The notes: generated from the sequence alone by a model not told the origin. DNA of 10,956 nucleotides from Bacillota bacterium (GCA_023436805.1 JAEZHT010000061.1:1-10956), one strand, 5' to 3'; numbered from the stretch's first letter, positions 1 through 6,980 are shown. A program made the numbers and translations.

Positions 1-169
1 GATCAGAGAAGCACAAACCAAGAAAGTGCCACTACAACTCGTCATTGGTGACAAAGAAGTGGAACAAGGCGGCGTTACTTACCGCTTATATGGTAAGGAA
101 GAACAAATTTTCTTACCAATGGCTGAATTCGTGGCTTGGTTCAAGGCTTATAACGATTCAAAGAAGTAA
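1..169 (+). CDS. thrS: Threonyl-tRNA synthetase, C-terminal end (partial)
   Basis: Only the last 55 codons are in the window; the reading frame begins at base 2 and ends with TAA at 167-169. The enzyme charges tRNA-Thr with threonine in the cytoplasm. The visible part is the end of the class II anticodon-binding domain. It opens with IREAQTKKVP and continues with LVIGDKEVE, which is the conserved strand-turn pattern of ThrS C-termini. The remainder (VTYRLYGKEE, then FLPMAEFVAWFKAY) fits the last strand and helix. Prolyl- and glycyl-tRNA synthetases share this fold, but the REAQ...VP.QLVIGDKE wording is closest to ThrS. A terminator follows 16 bases after the stop, so it appears to be the last gene of its transcript. 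Confidence 0.85.
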   Translation, partial: IREAQTKKVPLQLVIGDKEVEQGGVTYRLYGKEEQIFLPMAEFVAWFKAYNDSKK

Positions 170-185
170 TTTATACCCTTAAATG

Positions 186-211
186 AAGGCCCTTATTTGG
201 GTCTTTTGTTT
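186..211 (+). terminator. Rho-independent terminator after thrS
   Basis: Arms AAGGCCC (186-192) and GGGTCTT (199-205) pair over 7 bp with one G-U, around a 6-base loop, followed by a T-rich run. The core AGGCCC...GGGTCT is repeated in the hairpin between pstS and pstC. Confidence 0.8.
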
Positions 212-248
212 CGATATAATTAAATTCAAAAAAATTCATAAAAGTCTA

Positions 249-275
249 TTGAAAATTCTTAAAAAGGTGTATAAT
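249..275 (+). promoter_or_regulatory. Probable sigma-A promoter of the ABC exporter operon
   Basis: A perfect -10 TATAAT lies at 270-275 and a -35-like TTGAAA at 249-254. The spacer is only 15 bases; reading the -35 as TATTGA (247-252) gives 17. Transcription would begin near 282, leaving a leader of about 108 bases before the ATG at 390. Confidence 0.6.
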
Positions 276-288
276 AGGGTTGAAATGG

Positions 289-365
289 GATTTTGACGTT
301 ACAATGTAGGTTAAAAAATGAAAAGCCTAACCATTTAAAACCGTCATTTAAATCTCAAAGGTTTT
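289..365 (+). promoter_or_regulatory. Leader with nested inverted repeats before the ABC exporter
   Basis: TGACG (294-298) pairs with CGTCA (342-346), and outside it GATT (289-292) can pair with AATC (351-354). Inside lies GGTTA (309-313) against TAACC (328-332). A competing pair is AAAACC (337-342) with GGTTTT (360-365), which shares base 342 with the outer stem. This could be a structured leader or an operator region just downstream of the start site. It does not match any riboswitch or T-box I recognise, and the stems are short and AU-rich. Confidence 0.3.
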
Positions 366-389
366 GTTAAGAAAAAAAGGAGTGTTATT

Positions 390-1292
390 ATGTTAGAAGT
401 GAATCACGTTAAAAAGAACTACGGGTCACTGACTGCGGTCAATGATTTGTCCTTTTCGATTCAACCAGGTGAAATCTTTGGGCTACTGGGTACCAATGGC
501 GCAGGGAAAACCACCACATTTAAAATGATTTTAGGTTTACTCGAACCCACCGAAGGGAACATTCGTTTCCACGGCAAAAAAATCAGTTATGACGATGTTG
601 ACCACATCGGTTACATGATTGAAGAGCGATCATTGTTGGTCAAATTGAGCGTTAAAGAATTGGTTTTACATTATGGGGCTTTGAAAGGCTTAGATAAAGA
701 TACCATCCTTGAACGTTTGAACTATTGGCTCAAACGTTTCAATATTGAATCCTATTTGGACAAGAAGATCAAAGAATTATCCAAAGGGAATCAACAAAAA
801 ATTCAATTCATCACAGCCATCATCAACAATCCAAAATTGCTCGTATTAGACGAACCATTCTCGGGATTAGACCCCATCAATACCAATAAGTTTGTTGAAG
901 TCATCCGTGACTTCCAACAAAAAGGCACCATGATCATCTTCTCAACCCACCAAATCGACCACGTTGAATCCTTTTGTGAACAATTGATCGTTTTAGAAAA
1001 GGGTATCCCTGTATTACAAGGGAAAATCAGCGACATTAAAAAAGACTTCAAGCGTCACAACATCCGTTTGATCGGTGAAGTTGAAGAAGCAAAGCTCAGA
1101 TCGATCGAAGGCGTTTTGGATGTCATCATTCAGCCGAATGAGTGGATTGTTAAAATCGCCGATGAATCGGTATCAGAAGCGGTATTTAATTACGTCAAAA
1201 CATGTCAACATGTACGTAAGTTCGACGTTGAACAAGCGACTTTATCTGAAATCTTCATTGAGAAAGTAGGCGAAACTTATGAGCAAGTTTAA
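390..1292 (+). CDS. ABC exporter ATP-binding protein, NatA/YhaQ-like
   Basis: This is a 300-residue cytoplasmic ATPase that would power the membrane protein encoded next. Walker A is GTNGAGKTT (residues 34-42), the ABC signature is LSKGN (130-134), Walker B is LLVLDEP (150-156) with catalytic Glu155, and the H-loop His is 187 in STH. The Q-loop region reads MIEERSLL (76-83), so Glu replaces the usual Gln, as in the NatA group where the motif is PEERGL. The last 100 or so residues form the extra C-terminal domain typical of this exporter subgroup. The start has a strong AAAGGAG (376-382) 7 bases upstream. The stop overlaps the permease start by 14 bases, indicating translational coupling. Relatives export sodium, peptides or drugs; the substrate cannot be read from the sequence. 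Confidence 0.9.
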   Translation: MLEVNHVKKNYGSLTAVNDLSFSIQPGEIFGLLGTNGAGKTTTFKMILGLLEPTEGNIRFHGKKISYDDVDHIGYMIEERSLLVKLSVKELVLHYGALKGLDKDTILERLNYWLKRFNIESYLDKKIKELSKGNQQKIQFITAIINNPKLLVLDEPFSGLDPINTNKFVEVIRDFQQKGTMIIFSTHQIDHVESFCEQLIVLEKGIPVLQGKISDIKKDFKRHNIRLIGEVEEAKLRSIEGVLDVIIQPNEWIVKIADESVSEAVFNYVKTCQHVRKFDVEQATLSEIFIEKVGETYEQV

Positions 1293-2592
1293 ATATTTAC
1301 TCAAATATGGCATCAAGCGCCGCATTGGAACCAAAGCATTTTATATCGCTAACATTGTTATCTTCATCGCGTTATTGGCATTGATGAATATCCCAAACAT
1401 TGTCGCTTTCTTTGACGATGGTGAAACTTCTAAAGAAATTGTTTATGTGGTCGATGATACCAATAAAGGGATCGATTCAATTCTAATCTTGGACCAAAGT
1501 GCACAAGCCCTCTTAGGGATGATTCCTGGTGCGAATATCTCATTTGAACCACAAACCACGGTAGACCCAGACAATTTAGAATATGGTTCATCCAAAGCCA
1601 TCGTTCATTTGACAACCAATGGGGATATCTTGGTGGTAGACATATATAAAAACGGTTTAGAAACACTGAATGAAACGGTTTTATTACAAGCGTTATCGGT
1701 TTTAAAAGTCCAAATTTGGGCTGCCGATAAAACACCAGCAGAATTAGAACTCATTTCAGATTTTAATCAACCATTGGTCTATGAGATTCATACACAAGAA
1801 GATGACCATACCACCAGAGATTTGATTTTATCGGCCATCAGTGTATTCATCGCCATCCCAATCTTCGTTATGCTCATCATGAGTGTACAATTTGTAGGTG
1901 TGGATATCATTGAAGAAAAATCAACCAAAGCGATTGAATTCGTGATGTCTACTGTACCACCACAAACCCACTTCATGACCAAGATTTTATCGTCATTTGT
2001 ATTCTTAATCGTCCAATCAGGATTGATCTTCATTTATGGTATCATTGCTGGTTTTGTCTCAACCACTGTCCTTGGCGCAACCAATGGTCAAATGTCGATC
2101 AGTGAACTCATCGGGATGTTGACTGAAACCGATTCAGACATCATCGCCAGTGTATTAAGTGCATTACCAATGGCTTTATTCATTACATTAATCTTTATGA
2201 TTATCGGTGGTTTATTCTTCATGATTTTCATGGCGACGCTCGCCTCCATGTCGACATCGATGGAAGATTTCCAATCGTTCCAATCCCCATTCATGTTCAC
2301 GATGTTGATTGGCTTCTACGCATCGATCTTCTCGATGTACATGGGTGATTCTATCGTATTAAAGATTTTAGGCTACATCCCACTATTTTCGCCAATCGTG
2401 GTTCCAACCCTATATATGAGTGGGGTCTTGAATGTGGTGGATGTCATCATTTCATTTGTGATATTGATTGGGTCTACCGTAGGTATGTATTACTTGCTCG
2501 CCCCTGTGTACAAAGCATCCATCTTAAGTTATGACCAATCGCCATTTTTCCAAAGAATCAAAAAGATGTTAAAACGCAGTAAAGCACTATAA
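1279..2592 (+). CDS. ABC-2 type exporter permease, NatB/YhaP-like
   Basis: This is a 437-residue integral membrane protein of the ABC-2 exporter type, partner of the preceding ATPase. A basic N-terminus is followed by a first membrane helix (about residues 21-45). A domain of about 135 residues outside the membrane follows (46-180), and then a cluster of helices at about 184-208, 233-260, 293-322, 337-356, 362-382 and 387-410. The segment EEKSTKAIEFVMST (212-225), just after the second helix, is the conserved cytoplasmic EEKs.r..E motif of NatB-type permeases. The C-terminus is short and basic. The start overlaps the ATPase gene by 14 bases. A strong terminator follows, so the exporter is a closed two-gene unit. 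The substrate is unknown: sodium/proton, peptide or antimicrobial export are all possible. Confidence 0.85.
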   Translation: MSKFKYLLKYGIKRRIGTKAFYIANIVIFIALLALMNIPNIVAFFDDGETSKEIVYVVDDTNKGIDSILILDQSAQALLGMIPGANISFEPQTTVDPDNLEYGSSKAIVHLTTNGDILVVDIYKNGLETLNETVLLQALSVLKVQIWAADKTPAELELISDFNQPLVYEIHTQEDDHTTRDLILSAISVFIAIPIFVMLIMSVQFVGVDIIEEKSTKAIEFVMSTVPPQTHFMTKILSSFVFLIVQSGLIFIYGIIAGFVSTTVLGATNGQMSISELIGMLTETDSDIIASVLSALPMALFITLIFMIIGGLFFMIFMATLASMSTSMEDFQSFQSPFMFTMLIGFYASIFSMYMGDSIVLKILGYIPLFSPIVVPTLYMSGVLNVVDVIISFVILIGSTVGMYYLLAPVYKASILSYDQSPFFQRIKKMLKRSKAL

Positions 2593-2599
2593 AAAAATC

Positions 2600-2629
2600 A
2601 AACTCCTCTAACTAAGGAGTTTTCTTTTT
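2600..2629 (+). terminator. Rho-independent terminator after the ABC exporter operon
   Basis: AAACTCCT (2600-2607) pairs perfectly with AGGAGTTT (2615-2622) around a 7-base loop, followed by TCTTTTT. Confidence 0.9.
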
Positions 2630-2631
2630 AA

Positions 2632-2647
2632 TTAGATGGATGTCTAA
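2632..2647 (+). promoter_or_regulatory. Operator-like inverted repeat 1 of the MFS operon
   Basis: TTAGATGGATGTCTAA is a near-perfect dyad with arms TTAGA and TCTAA separated by 6 bases. It is the most distal of three related 16-bp sites; its centre is 52 bp from site 2. It starts immediately after the preceding terminator. Confidence 0.55.
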
Positions 2648-2683
2648 TAAAAACTGCCTTTATTCAGAATTCTAATTATAAAA

Positions 2684-2699
2684 GTAGATATTTGTCTAA
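2684..2699 (+). promoter_or_regulatory. Operator-like inverted repeat 2 of the MFS operon
   Basis: GTAGATATTTGTCTAA has arms TAGA and TCTA with the same 6-base separation as sites 1 and 3. It lies just upstream of the -35 hexamer, and its centre is 33 bp from site 3. Confidence 0.5.
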
Positions 2700-2707
2700 C
2701 ATATTTA

Positions 2708-2736
2708 TTGACAAAATTAGATGAACATCTTATAAT
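2708..2736 (+). promoter_or_regulatory. Consensus sigma-A promoter of the MFS-regulator operon
   Basis: TTGACA (2708-2713) and TATAAT (2731-2736) are both perfect hexamers with the optimal 17-bp spacer. Such a strong promoter would normally need repression, which fits the operator inside its spacer. The start site is expected near 2743, which also rules out the TTG at 2736 as a translation start. Confidence 0.9.
2717..2732 (+). promoter_or_regulatory. Operator-like inverted repeat 3, between -35 and -10
   Basis: TTAGATGAACATCTTA contains the 12-base dyad AGATGAACATCT and shares the TTAGAT...TCT(A/T)A pattern of sites 1 and 2. It fills most of the promoter spacer and reaches the first two bases of the -10. 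A protein bound here would block RNA polymerase. The likely ligand is the ArsR-like regulator encoded second in the operon. Confidence 0.6.
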
Positions 2737-2759
2737 TGGTGTGTATTCAGGGGGTACAT

Positions 2760-4058
2760 ATGAACACACACATCTTAAAAAACAAACCTTATAGAAGACT
2801 AATCTTCGGGAAATTGGTCTCATTACTGGGTTCCAATATCATGCAGTTTGCGTTATCTTTATACGTATTGAATACGACAGGGTCAGCGACACTATTCGCC
2901 AGTATGCTATCGATTTCGATTTTACCAAGATTGTTGCTTACACCTTTCGCCGGCGTTATCTCCGATCGCTGGCACCGAAAATATTTGATTGTTGGTCTCG
3001 ACATGTTGAGTGGGATGTTTCTTTTCCTCATGGGATTTTATTGGTTGGCTCAACAAAATCAACTATCGATCCTAGCCATCTATGTCATCATCGTGGTGTT
3101 GGAAATGATTGAAATATTTTTCCACGCAGCGATGTCCGCAGTCTTGCCGACCATCGTGCCTAAGACACAATACCTAGAAGCCAATTCATTTCAAACGGTG
3201 GTTTTAAATATCGGTCAATTGTTAGCACCTGTACTCGGTGCGTTGTTATACATGTATACCGATATGTTATGGATTTTATGGATCAATGGCTTGAGTTTCA
3301 TGTTATCGAGTTTGGCAGAAATGATGATTGCTTTACCGAAACATGTGAAGAAGGATGAGAAGATGTCTTTGAAGGTATTTTATGAGGATACGATGGCAGG
3401 GATCCATTTGATCCGTAAAGAAGCCTCGATTTCATCCATGATTTCACTCGCAACCATCATCAATTTTTGTATCGCACCGCTATTTTCTGTCGGTTTGATT
3501 TACATCATCAAATCGGTTTTATTGGTCAGTGATTTTGAATTTGGTTTTTATCAGATGGCGATTTCATTATCGATGATTGTTACGCCGTTATTCGCCGTTA
3601 AAATCATCAAACGATATTCATTATCTAAAGTCTTTTTCCAGTCATTTATGGGGTTGTCATTGGTGATATTTGCTTTAGCATTCATATTATCCCCGTGGGC
3701 AATCCAAGCGATTGGTACGCTAAAAATCACTTTCTACATCATTTTGATTTTAAGCTTCTTAACAGGGATGTTGGTCAGCATCGCCAACCTCGCGAACGCC
3801 ACGATCTTTCAAAAGGTGGTCCCACTATCCATGATGGGTCGGGTATCCTCTGTGATGATGTTACTTGTCACCATTTTTGTCCCCATTGGACAAATGATTT
3901 TTGGGGTTTTATATGATATAATGGACCCAAGCATTGTGATCTTTTTTGCAGGTTTAATATTGATGGTTGCTGTGATTTTACACAAATCGAAATTGAACCA
4001 AGTCAACATCACAGAACAACCGAAGTTGAACAAAGGGGTTGAAGTCGTTGGAAGTTAA
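2760..4058 (+). CDS. MFS efflux transporter, MFS_3/macrolide-efflux type
   Basis: This is a 432-residue membrane protein with about 12 hydrophobic segments, probably a proton-driven exporter of toxic compounds. The loop between helices 2 and 3 carries the major facilitator motif A as GVISDRWHRK (residues 65-74). The N-terminal stretch, the long central loop (about 193-220) and the segment QKVVPLSMMGRVSS (351-364) match the DHA3-like group that includes macrolide and siderophore exporters such as MefA and EntS. I chose the ATG at 2760 because AGGGGG (2749-2754) lies 5 bases upstream. The alternative TTG at 2736 overlaps the -10 box and would be upstream of the transcription start. The gene is first in an operon with an ArsR-like regulator and sits behind three operator-like repeats, which suggests drug- or metabolite-inducible efflux. 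The substrate is not predictable. Confidence 0.88.
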   Translation: MNTHILKNKPYRRLIFGKLVSLLGSNIMQFALSLYVLNTTGSATLFASMLSISILPRLLLTPFAGVISDRWHRKYLIVGLDMLSGMFLFLMGFYWLAQQNQLSILAIYVIIVVLEMIEIFFHAAMSAVLPTIVPKTQYLEANSFQTVVLNIGQLLAPVLGALLYMYTDMLWILWINGLSFMLSSLAEMMIALPKHVKKDEKMSLKVFYEDTMAGIHLIRKEASISSMISLATIINFCIAPLFSVGLIYIIKSVLLVSDFEFGFYQMAISLSMIVTPLFAVKIIKRYSLSKVFFQSFMGLSLVIFALAFILSPWAIQAIGTLKITFYIILILSFLTGMLVSIANLANATIFQKVVPLSMMGRVSSVMMLLVTIFVPIGQMIFGVLYDIMDPSIVIFFAGLILMVAVILHKSKLNQVNITEQPKLNKGVEVVGS

Positions 4059-5079
4059 TTTTTTAAGACAAGAATCACGTCTATTGGATTTATTGAAGTT
4101 TGGTAAACTACTATTTTTGACGGAAGCAGAGAAAGAATTCGATGACCAATATCAAACATGGATCAAAGATATTCAAACCAAATTGGAATCGTTTAGAACA
4201 CAAATTCAAGCATTCTATTTAAAAGATGAGTACGCTACCCAAGACTTAAGTCATTTATTATTCAATGCTTTTCCAATTCAGGGTTTTGATCAAAAGGGAT
4301 ATTTTAAGCACTTGTTGAGTCAAAATGCAGAAACGCTTAAAGCTAAATTATATGAAGCTTTGGTGATATCAAATCAAGAAAAAGTAGAATCTCATCCCAA
4401 TCCAATCGTATTTATCCAAGGGTTAGATTTGGATAACACCTATAAGTGGCAACTCTTATGGATGATTGAAAACCCACTTCAGACCATCCAATCGTTTACT
4501 CAATTGATTAATCAACTGGAACCACTGTTTAATACGTATTATGAAGTGGTCAAGAATTTGGTGGATACACTGGGCGAACAGATGACACACGAACTGAATA
4601 AGGAAGGCAGTTCAGTGATTGAATCGTGGAGCCAAGGGCGAATCAAAGGGGTGGCCATTGGGGACCAAACCATAAACTTACTGATTTCTGGGTTATTTCA
4701 ATACGAAGTGATGATCAATCCGAAAAAAGAACACATCAATTTGGTTTGGGGACTCAAAATGAAACAAGCCTTTGACCACATGAACCAAGCGGTTGAGAAT
4801 CAATTATCAGAACGTGTCACCGTATTTAAAAACCTCGGGGATAAAACCCGTTATGAAGTCATTAAGTGGATTTCTACTGGGCTCACTTCAGTCAAAGAAA
4901 TCGCTGCGAATATCGGGGTATCTTCAGCCACCATTTCCTACCACATCAATGAACTATTGAAAAGCAAAATCATCACTTTGGGAAATCAAAACAAGAAATT
5001 TTCCTATGTGGTAGATTATGATTATTTGACTGAAATCATCGAAGATATGAAAATCGATTTGGATTTTCCAAAACCATAA
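4048..5079 (+). CDS. ArsR-like transcriptional regulator with large N-terminal domain
   Basis: This is a 343-residue protein whose last third is a winged helix-turn-helix of the ArsR class. LGDKTRYEVIKWI (about 263-275 in this numbering) is the classic start, with TSVKEIAANIGV as the first HTH helix and SSATISYHINELLKS as the recognition helix, then a beta wing. The first 250 residues are mostly helical, unlike the small N-terminus of normal ArsR proteins (about 100 residues in total), and may bind an effector. The protein has no cysteine, so it cannot use a thiol metal site. I prefer the TTG at 4048, 9 bases after AAAGGGG (4032-4038), over the TTG at 4039, which abuts that site. It overlaps the MFS gene by 11 bases. 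It probably represses its own operon through the upstream dyads (inference). Confidence 0.75.
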   Translation: MEVNFLRQESRLLDLLKFGKLLFLTEAEKEFDDQYQTWIKDIQTKLESFRTQIQAFYLKDEYATQDLSHLLFNAFPIQGFDQKGYFKHLLSQNAETLKAKLYEALVISNQEKVESHPNPIVFIQGLDLDNTYKWQLLWMIENPLQTIQSFTQLINQLEPLFNTYYEVVKNLVDTLGEQMTHELNKEGSSVIESWSQGRIKGVAIGDQTINLLISGLFQYEVMINPKKEHINLVWGLKMKQAFDHMNQAVENQLSERVTVFKNLGDKTRYEVIKWISTGLTSVKEIAANIGVSSATISYHINELLKSKIITLGNQNKKFSYVVDYDYLTEIIEDMKIDLDFPKP

Positions 5080-5084
5080 CACAT

Positions 5085-5110
5085 AAGCCACCCCTTGGGG
5101 TGGTTTTTTT
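5085..5110 (+). terminator. Rho-independent terminator after the regulator gene
   Basis: CCACCC (5088-5093) pairs with GGGTGG (5098-5103) around a 4-base loop. The stem is extended by AAG against TTT, and a run of seven T follows. It closes the MFS-regulator operon. Confidence 0.92.
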
Positions 5111-5139
5111 GCGTTTTTAACTATGTTGTGGGTGGGTTA

Positions 5140-5148
5140 TGTTATAAT
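5140..5148 (+). promoter_or_regulatory. Extended -10 promoter of mrp
   Basis: TGT-TATAAT is a consensus -10 (5143-5148) with the TGn extension. No good -35 lies at 17 bp, as is usual for extended -10 promoters. The start site would fall near 5155, giving a leader of only about 14 bases with the ribosome binding site GAGGTG (5156-5161) at its very 5' end. Confidence 0.65.
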
Positions 5149-5168
5149 CATTGTCGAGGTGTTAATTT

Positions 5169-6167
5169 ATGGCTACATATGAAGAACTTAAAAAACGCAT
5201 AGAAGAACTCGTTGACCCGGGGTATGAAAAACCATTAAAAGAAGTCAATGGGATCAAAAAACTGACGGTTGGTCCAACCGGTGTGGTGGAAGTAGAACTC
5301 TACTTTTCTAAACCGGGTACCCCAGAAGAACAAAAATTTAAAATCAATTTGATTAAACTCGTGAAAGTTGAATTGGGTTTCCCGGGCATCAAAGTCACTT
5401 TTGAACAAAATGAAGTCGTCAATGAAGGCGAAAAGAAAATCATTTATTTAGGTGTTGCATCCGGTAAGGGTGGCGTCGGTAAATCCACCGTGACAGCGAA
5501 CTTAGCTGCCGCTTTAACCCGATTGGGTAAAAAAGTCGGCATCATCGATGCAGACATTTATGGCGCATCCATCCCACAAATCCTTAAAATCGACATCAAA
5601 CCGTTATCCGGTACCGATGATGATATGATGATCCCTTTACAAAGTAACGGCATCGAAGTCATTTCAACCGAATTTTTCATGCCAGCAGATAAACCAATCA
5701 TGTGGCGTGGCCCGATGTTAGGCAAAATGCTATCGCACTATTTTGGTGGGGTTGCTTGGCGTCCTGATACCGATTATGTATTGATCGATTTACCCCCAGG
5801 CACAGGCGATGTTGCCTTAGACATTCAAAAATTCGCACAACATACCAAGATGTTGATCGTTACGACCCCACATGTAAACGCCGCACACGTCGCGGTGAAA
5901 GCAGGGCTCGGTGCACAACAAATCGGTCACGCCGTGATTGGTGTGGTTGAGAACATGAGCTATTTTCTAAACCATTGTAATAAAAAACGTGAATTCATCT
6001 TTGGTCAAGGTGGTGGCGATAAAGTGGCTAAACAATTGGGTGTCGATGTATTGACTCAAATCCCGATTGGTCAACCAGTCGATGGCTATATCTTCCAAAG
6101 TGTTGAACCTGCAGGTTTAGCTTACGACCAACTCGCTTCAAAAGTCATCGATTTATTAGACGAATAA
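5169..6167 (+). CDS. mrp: Mrp/ApbC family iron-sulfur carrier P-loop ATPase
   Basis: This is a 332-residue cytoplasmic protein of the Mrp/NBP35 family, which carries and transfers iron-sulfur clusters; some Firmicute members (SalA) act instead in gene regulation. Residues 3-80 form the MIP18/DUF59-like N-terminal domain. Then comes the deviant Walker A GKGGVGKST (99-107), the Walker A' region IIDADIYGASIP (125-136), and LIDLPPGTGD (205-214). The conserved GVVENMSYF segment (258-266) is followed by NHCNKKREF, where most Mrp proteins carry a CPxC pair. Here there is a single Cys270, the only cysteine in the protein. IFGQGGGDKVAKQL (277-290) is the usual C-terminal block. The start is the ATG 7 bases after GAGGTG. 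It is first in a two-gene operon with a hydrolase. Confidence 0.92.
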   Translation: MATYEELKKRIEELVDPGYEKPLKEVNGIKKLTVGPTGVVEVELYFSKPGTPEEQKFKINLIKLVKVELGFPGIKVTFEQNEVVNEGEKKIIYLGVASGKGGVGKSTVTANLAAALTRLGKKVGIIDADIYGASIPQILKIDIKPLSGTDDDMMIPLQSNGIEVISTEFFMPADKPIMWRGPMLGKMLSHYFGGVAWRPDTDYVLIDLPPGTGDVALDIQKFAQHTKMLIVTTPHVNAAHVAVKAGLGAQQIGHAVIGVVENMSYFLNHCNKKREFIFGQGGGDKVAKQLGVDVLTQIPIGQPVDGYIFQSVEPAGLAYDQLASKVIDLLDE

Positions 6168-6168
6168 T

Positions 6169-6915
6169 ATGGTCCATTACCATCTATTTGAAACATCGCC
6201 TAAATCACCACTCATCATTTTTACCCACGGGATTGGTGAGTATGGGTTGTTGTATGAAGGGATTGCGCAAAGATTCAATGCTGCAGGTTACTCATTTCTT
6301 GTCTATGATGTGAGAGGCCATGGTCAAAGTGTACCGCTAGGTGTACTTAAAGATTATAAACATCTCATCGAGGATTTGGATGAGGTGCTTGCGAAAGAAA
6401 GAAAAGACCGTACAGTCTACTTGATGGGACATTCATTGGGGGCTTTGATCAGCCACTTGTATGTAACCTCAAGACCAAACATCCAAGGTGTCATTTCTAT
6501 CGGGTATCATTACCACATCATTTCGATGGTGAAATGGTTGGGGTTCTTATTTCCTAAACGCAAACTCCACCTCAATTGGGCAGATGCGAAGAGTCGACAT
6601 GAGAAAACAGAAGCAGAAATCAATGACCCTAATTTGTTGAAGTTTGTTACTTTTAAGATGTTATATGAAACCATGTATAAAGCCAACAAACAAATACATA
6701 AACAATTGGGTGTGTATGGACCTGACTTACTGGTTATACATGGGGGCAGCGATCAAATTGTTCAGTTAAGTAATGCGCATGCGTTATACGACAAAGCCAA
6801 TAACAAGCATAAAGACATCATTATATATCCGAACAGCTATCACGATGTTTTACTCGATATTGACCAAGATTTGGTCATTGCCGATATCATCACCTGGCTA
6901 GATATGAAAAACTAA
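6169..6915 (+). CDS. Alpha/beta hydrolase, monoacylglycerol lipase/lysophospholipase-like
   Basis: This is a 248-residue soluble serine hydrolase of the Hydrolase_4 (S33-like) group, with no signal peptide. The oxyanion motif THGIGEYG (19-26) and the block YDVRGHGQS (46-54) are typical of monoacylglycerol lipases. The nucleophile is Ser89 in MGHSLG, the acid probably Asp195 in HGGSDQIV, and the base His225 in NSYHD, all in the expected order. A cap region spans about 114-175. The length matches the family. The ATG lies one base after the mrp stop, and no ribosome binding site is visible. Translation therefore probably depends on ribosomes finishing mrp. The substrate is unknown: lipid esters such as monoacylglycerol or lysophospholipid are likely, but other esters cannot be excluded. 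No functional link to Mrp is evident. Confidence 0.85.
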   Translation: MVHYHLFETSPKSPLIIFTHGIGEYGLLYEGIAQRFNAAGYSFLVYDVRGHGQSVPLGVLKDYKHLIEDLDEVLAKERKDRTVYLMGHSLGALISHLYVTSRPNIQGVISIGYHYHIISMVKWLGFLFPKRKLHLNWADAKSRHEKTEAEINDPNLLKFVTFKMLYETMYKANKQIHKQLGVYGPDLLVIHGGSDQIVQLSNAHALYDKANNKHKDIIIYPNSYHDVLLDIDQDLVIADIITWLDMKN

Positions 6916-6921
6916 TACGAC

Positions 6922-6954
6922 TTTACAAGTTCTTTACAAACTGCTTACAAGAGT
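6922..6954 (+). promoter_or_regulatory. Pho box: three 11-bp direct repeats upstream of pstS
   Basis: TTTACA begins at 6922 and 6933 and CTTACA at 6944, an exact 11-bp period with 5-base spacers. This matches the TTAACA-type repeats bound by phosphorylated PhoP in Gram-positive bacteria (and by PhoB elsewhere). It lies between the hydrolase stop and pstS. It predicts induction of the pst operon when phosphate is scarce, and a PhoP/PhoR pair elsewhere in the genome. Confidence 0.8.
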
Positions 6955-6980
6955 GTGATATATTCACATTCTTTTTTTTT
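6951..6980 (+). terminator. Rho-independent terminator of the mrp-hydrolase operon
   Basis: GAGTGTGA (6951-6958) pairs with TCACATTC (6964-6971) over 8 bp with one G-U, around the loop TATAT, followed by nine T (6972-6980). It overlaps the end of the Pho box and the probable -10 of the pst promoter. Confidence 0.8.
6956..6964 (+). promoter_or_regulatory. Probable pst operon promoter (-10 region)
   Basis: TGA-TATATT is an extended -10 starting 9 bases after the last Pho repeat hexamer. There is no -35 hexamer; the Pho box occupies that place (about -49 to -22), as in activator-dependent Pho promoters. Transcription would start near 6971. A second candidate -10, TACAAT (6982-6987), lies after the T-run, but it would put the repeats at about -72 to -45, farther than usual. 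Confidence 0.5.

Noticed and set aside
212..389. T-box or other known riboswitch between thrS and the ABC exporter
   Set aside because: No T-box AGGGUGGNACCGCG-type sequence or other known aptamer core is visible; only short AU-rich dyads are seen.
1430..1735. A 101-codon minus-strand open frame opposite the ABC permease
   Set aside because: No recognisable domain or translation signal, and fully contained in a well-supported gene on the other strand.
2736..2759. Upstream TTG start that would add eight residues to the MFS transporter
   Set aside because: The TTG overlaps the last base of the -10 hexamer and lies upstream of the expected transcription start; the ATG at 2760 has a proper ribosome binding site.
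3914..3922. TGATATAAT inside the end of the MFS gene as a promoter for the regulator
   Set aside because: It has no -35 and lies within coding sequence, and the regulator overlaps the MFS gene and is adequately explained by the operon promoter; a weak secondary promoter cannot be excluded.
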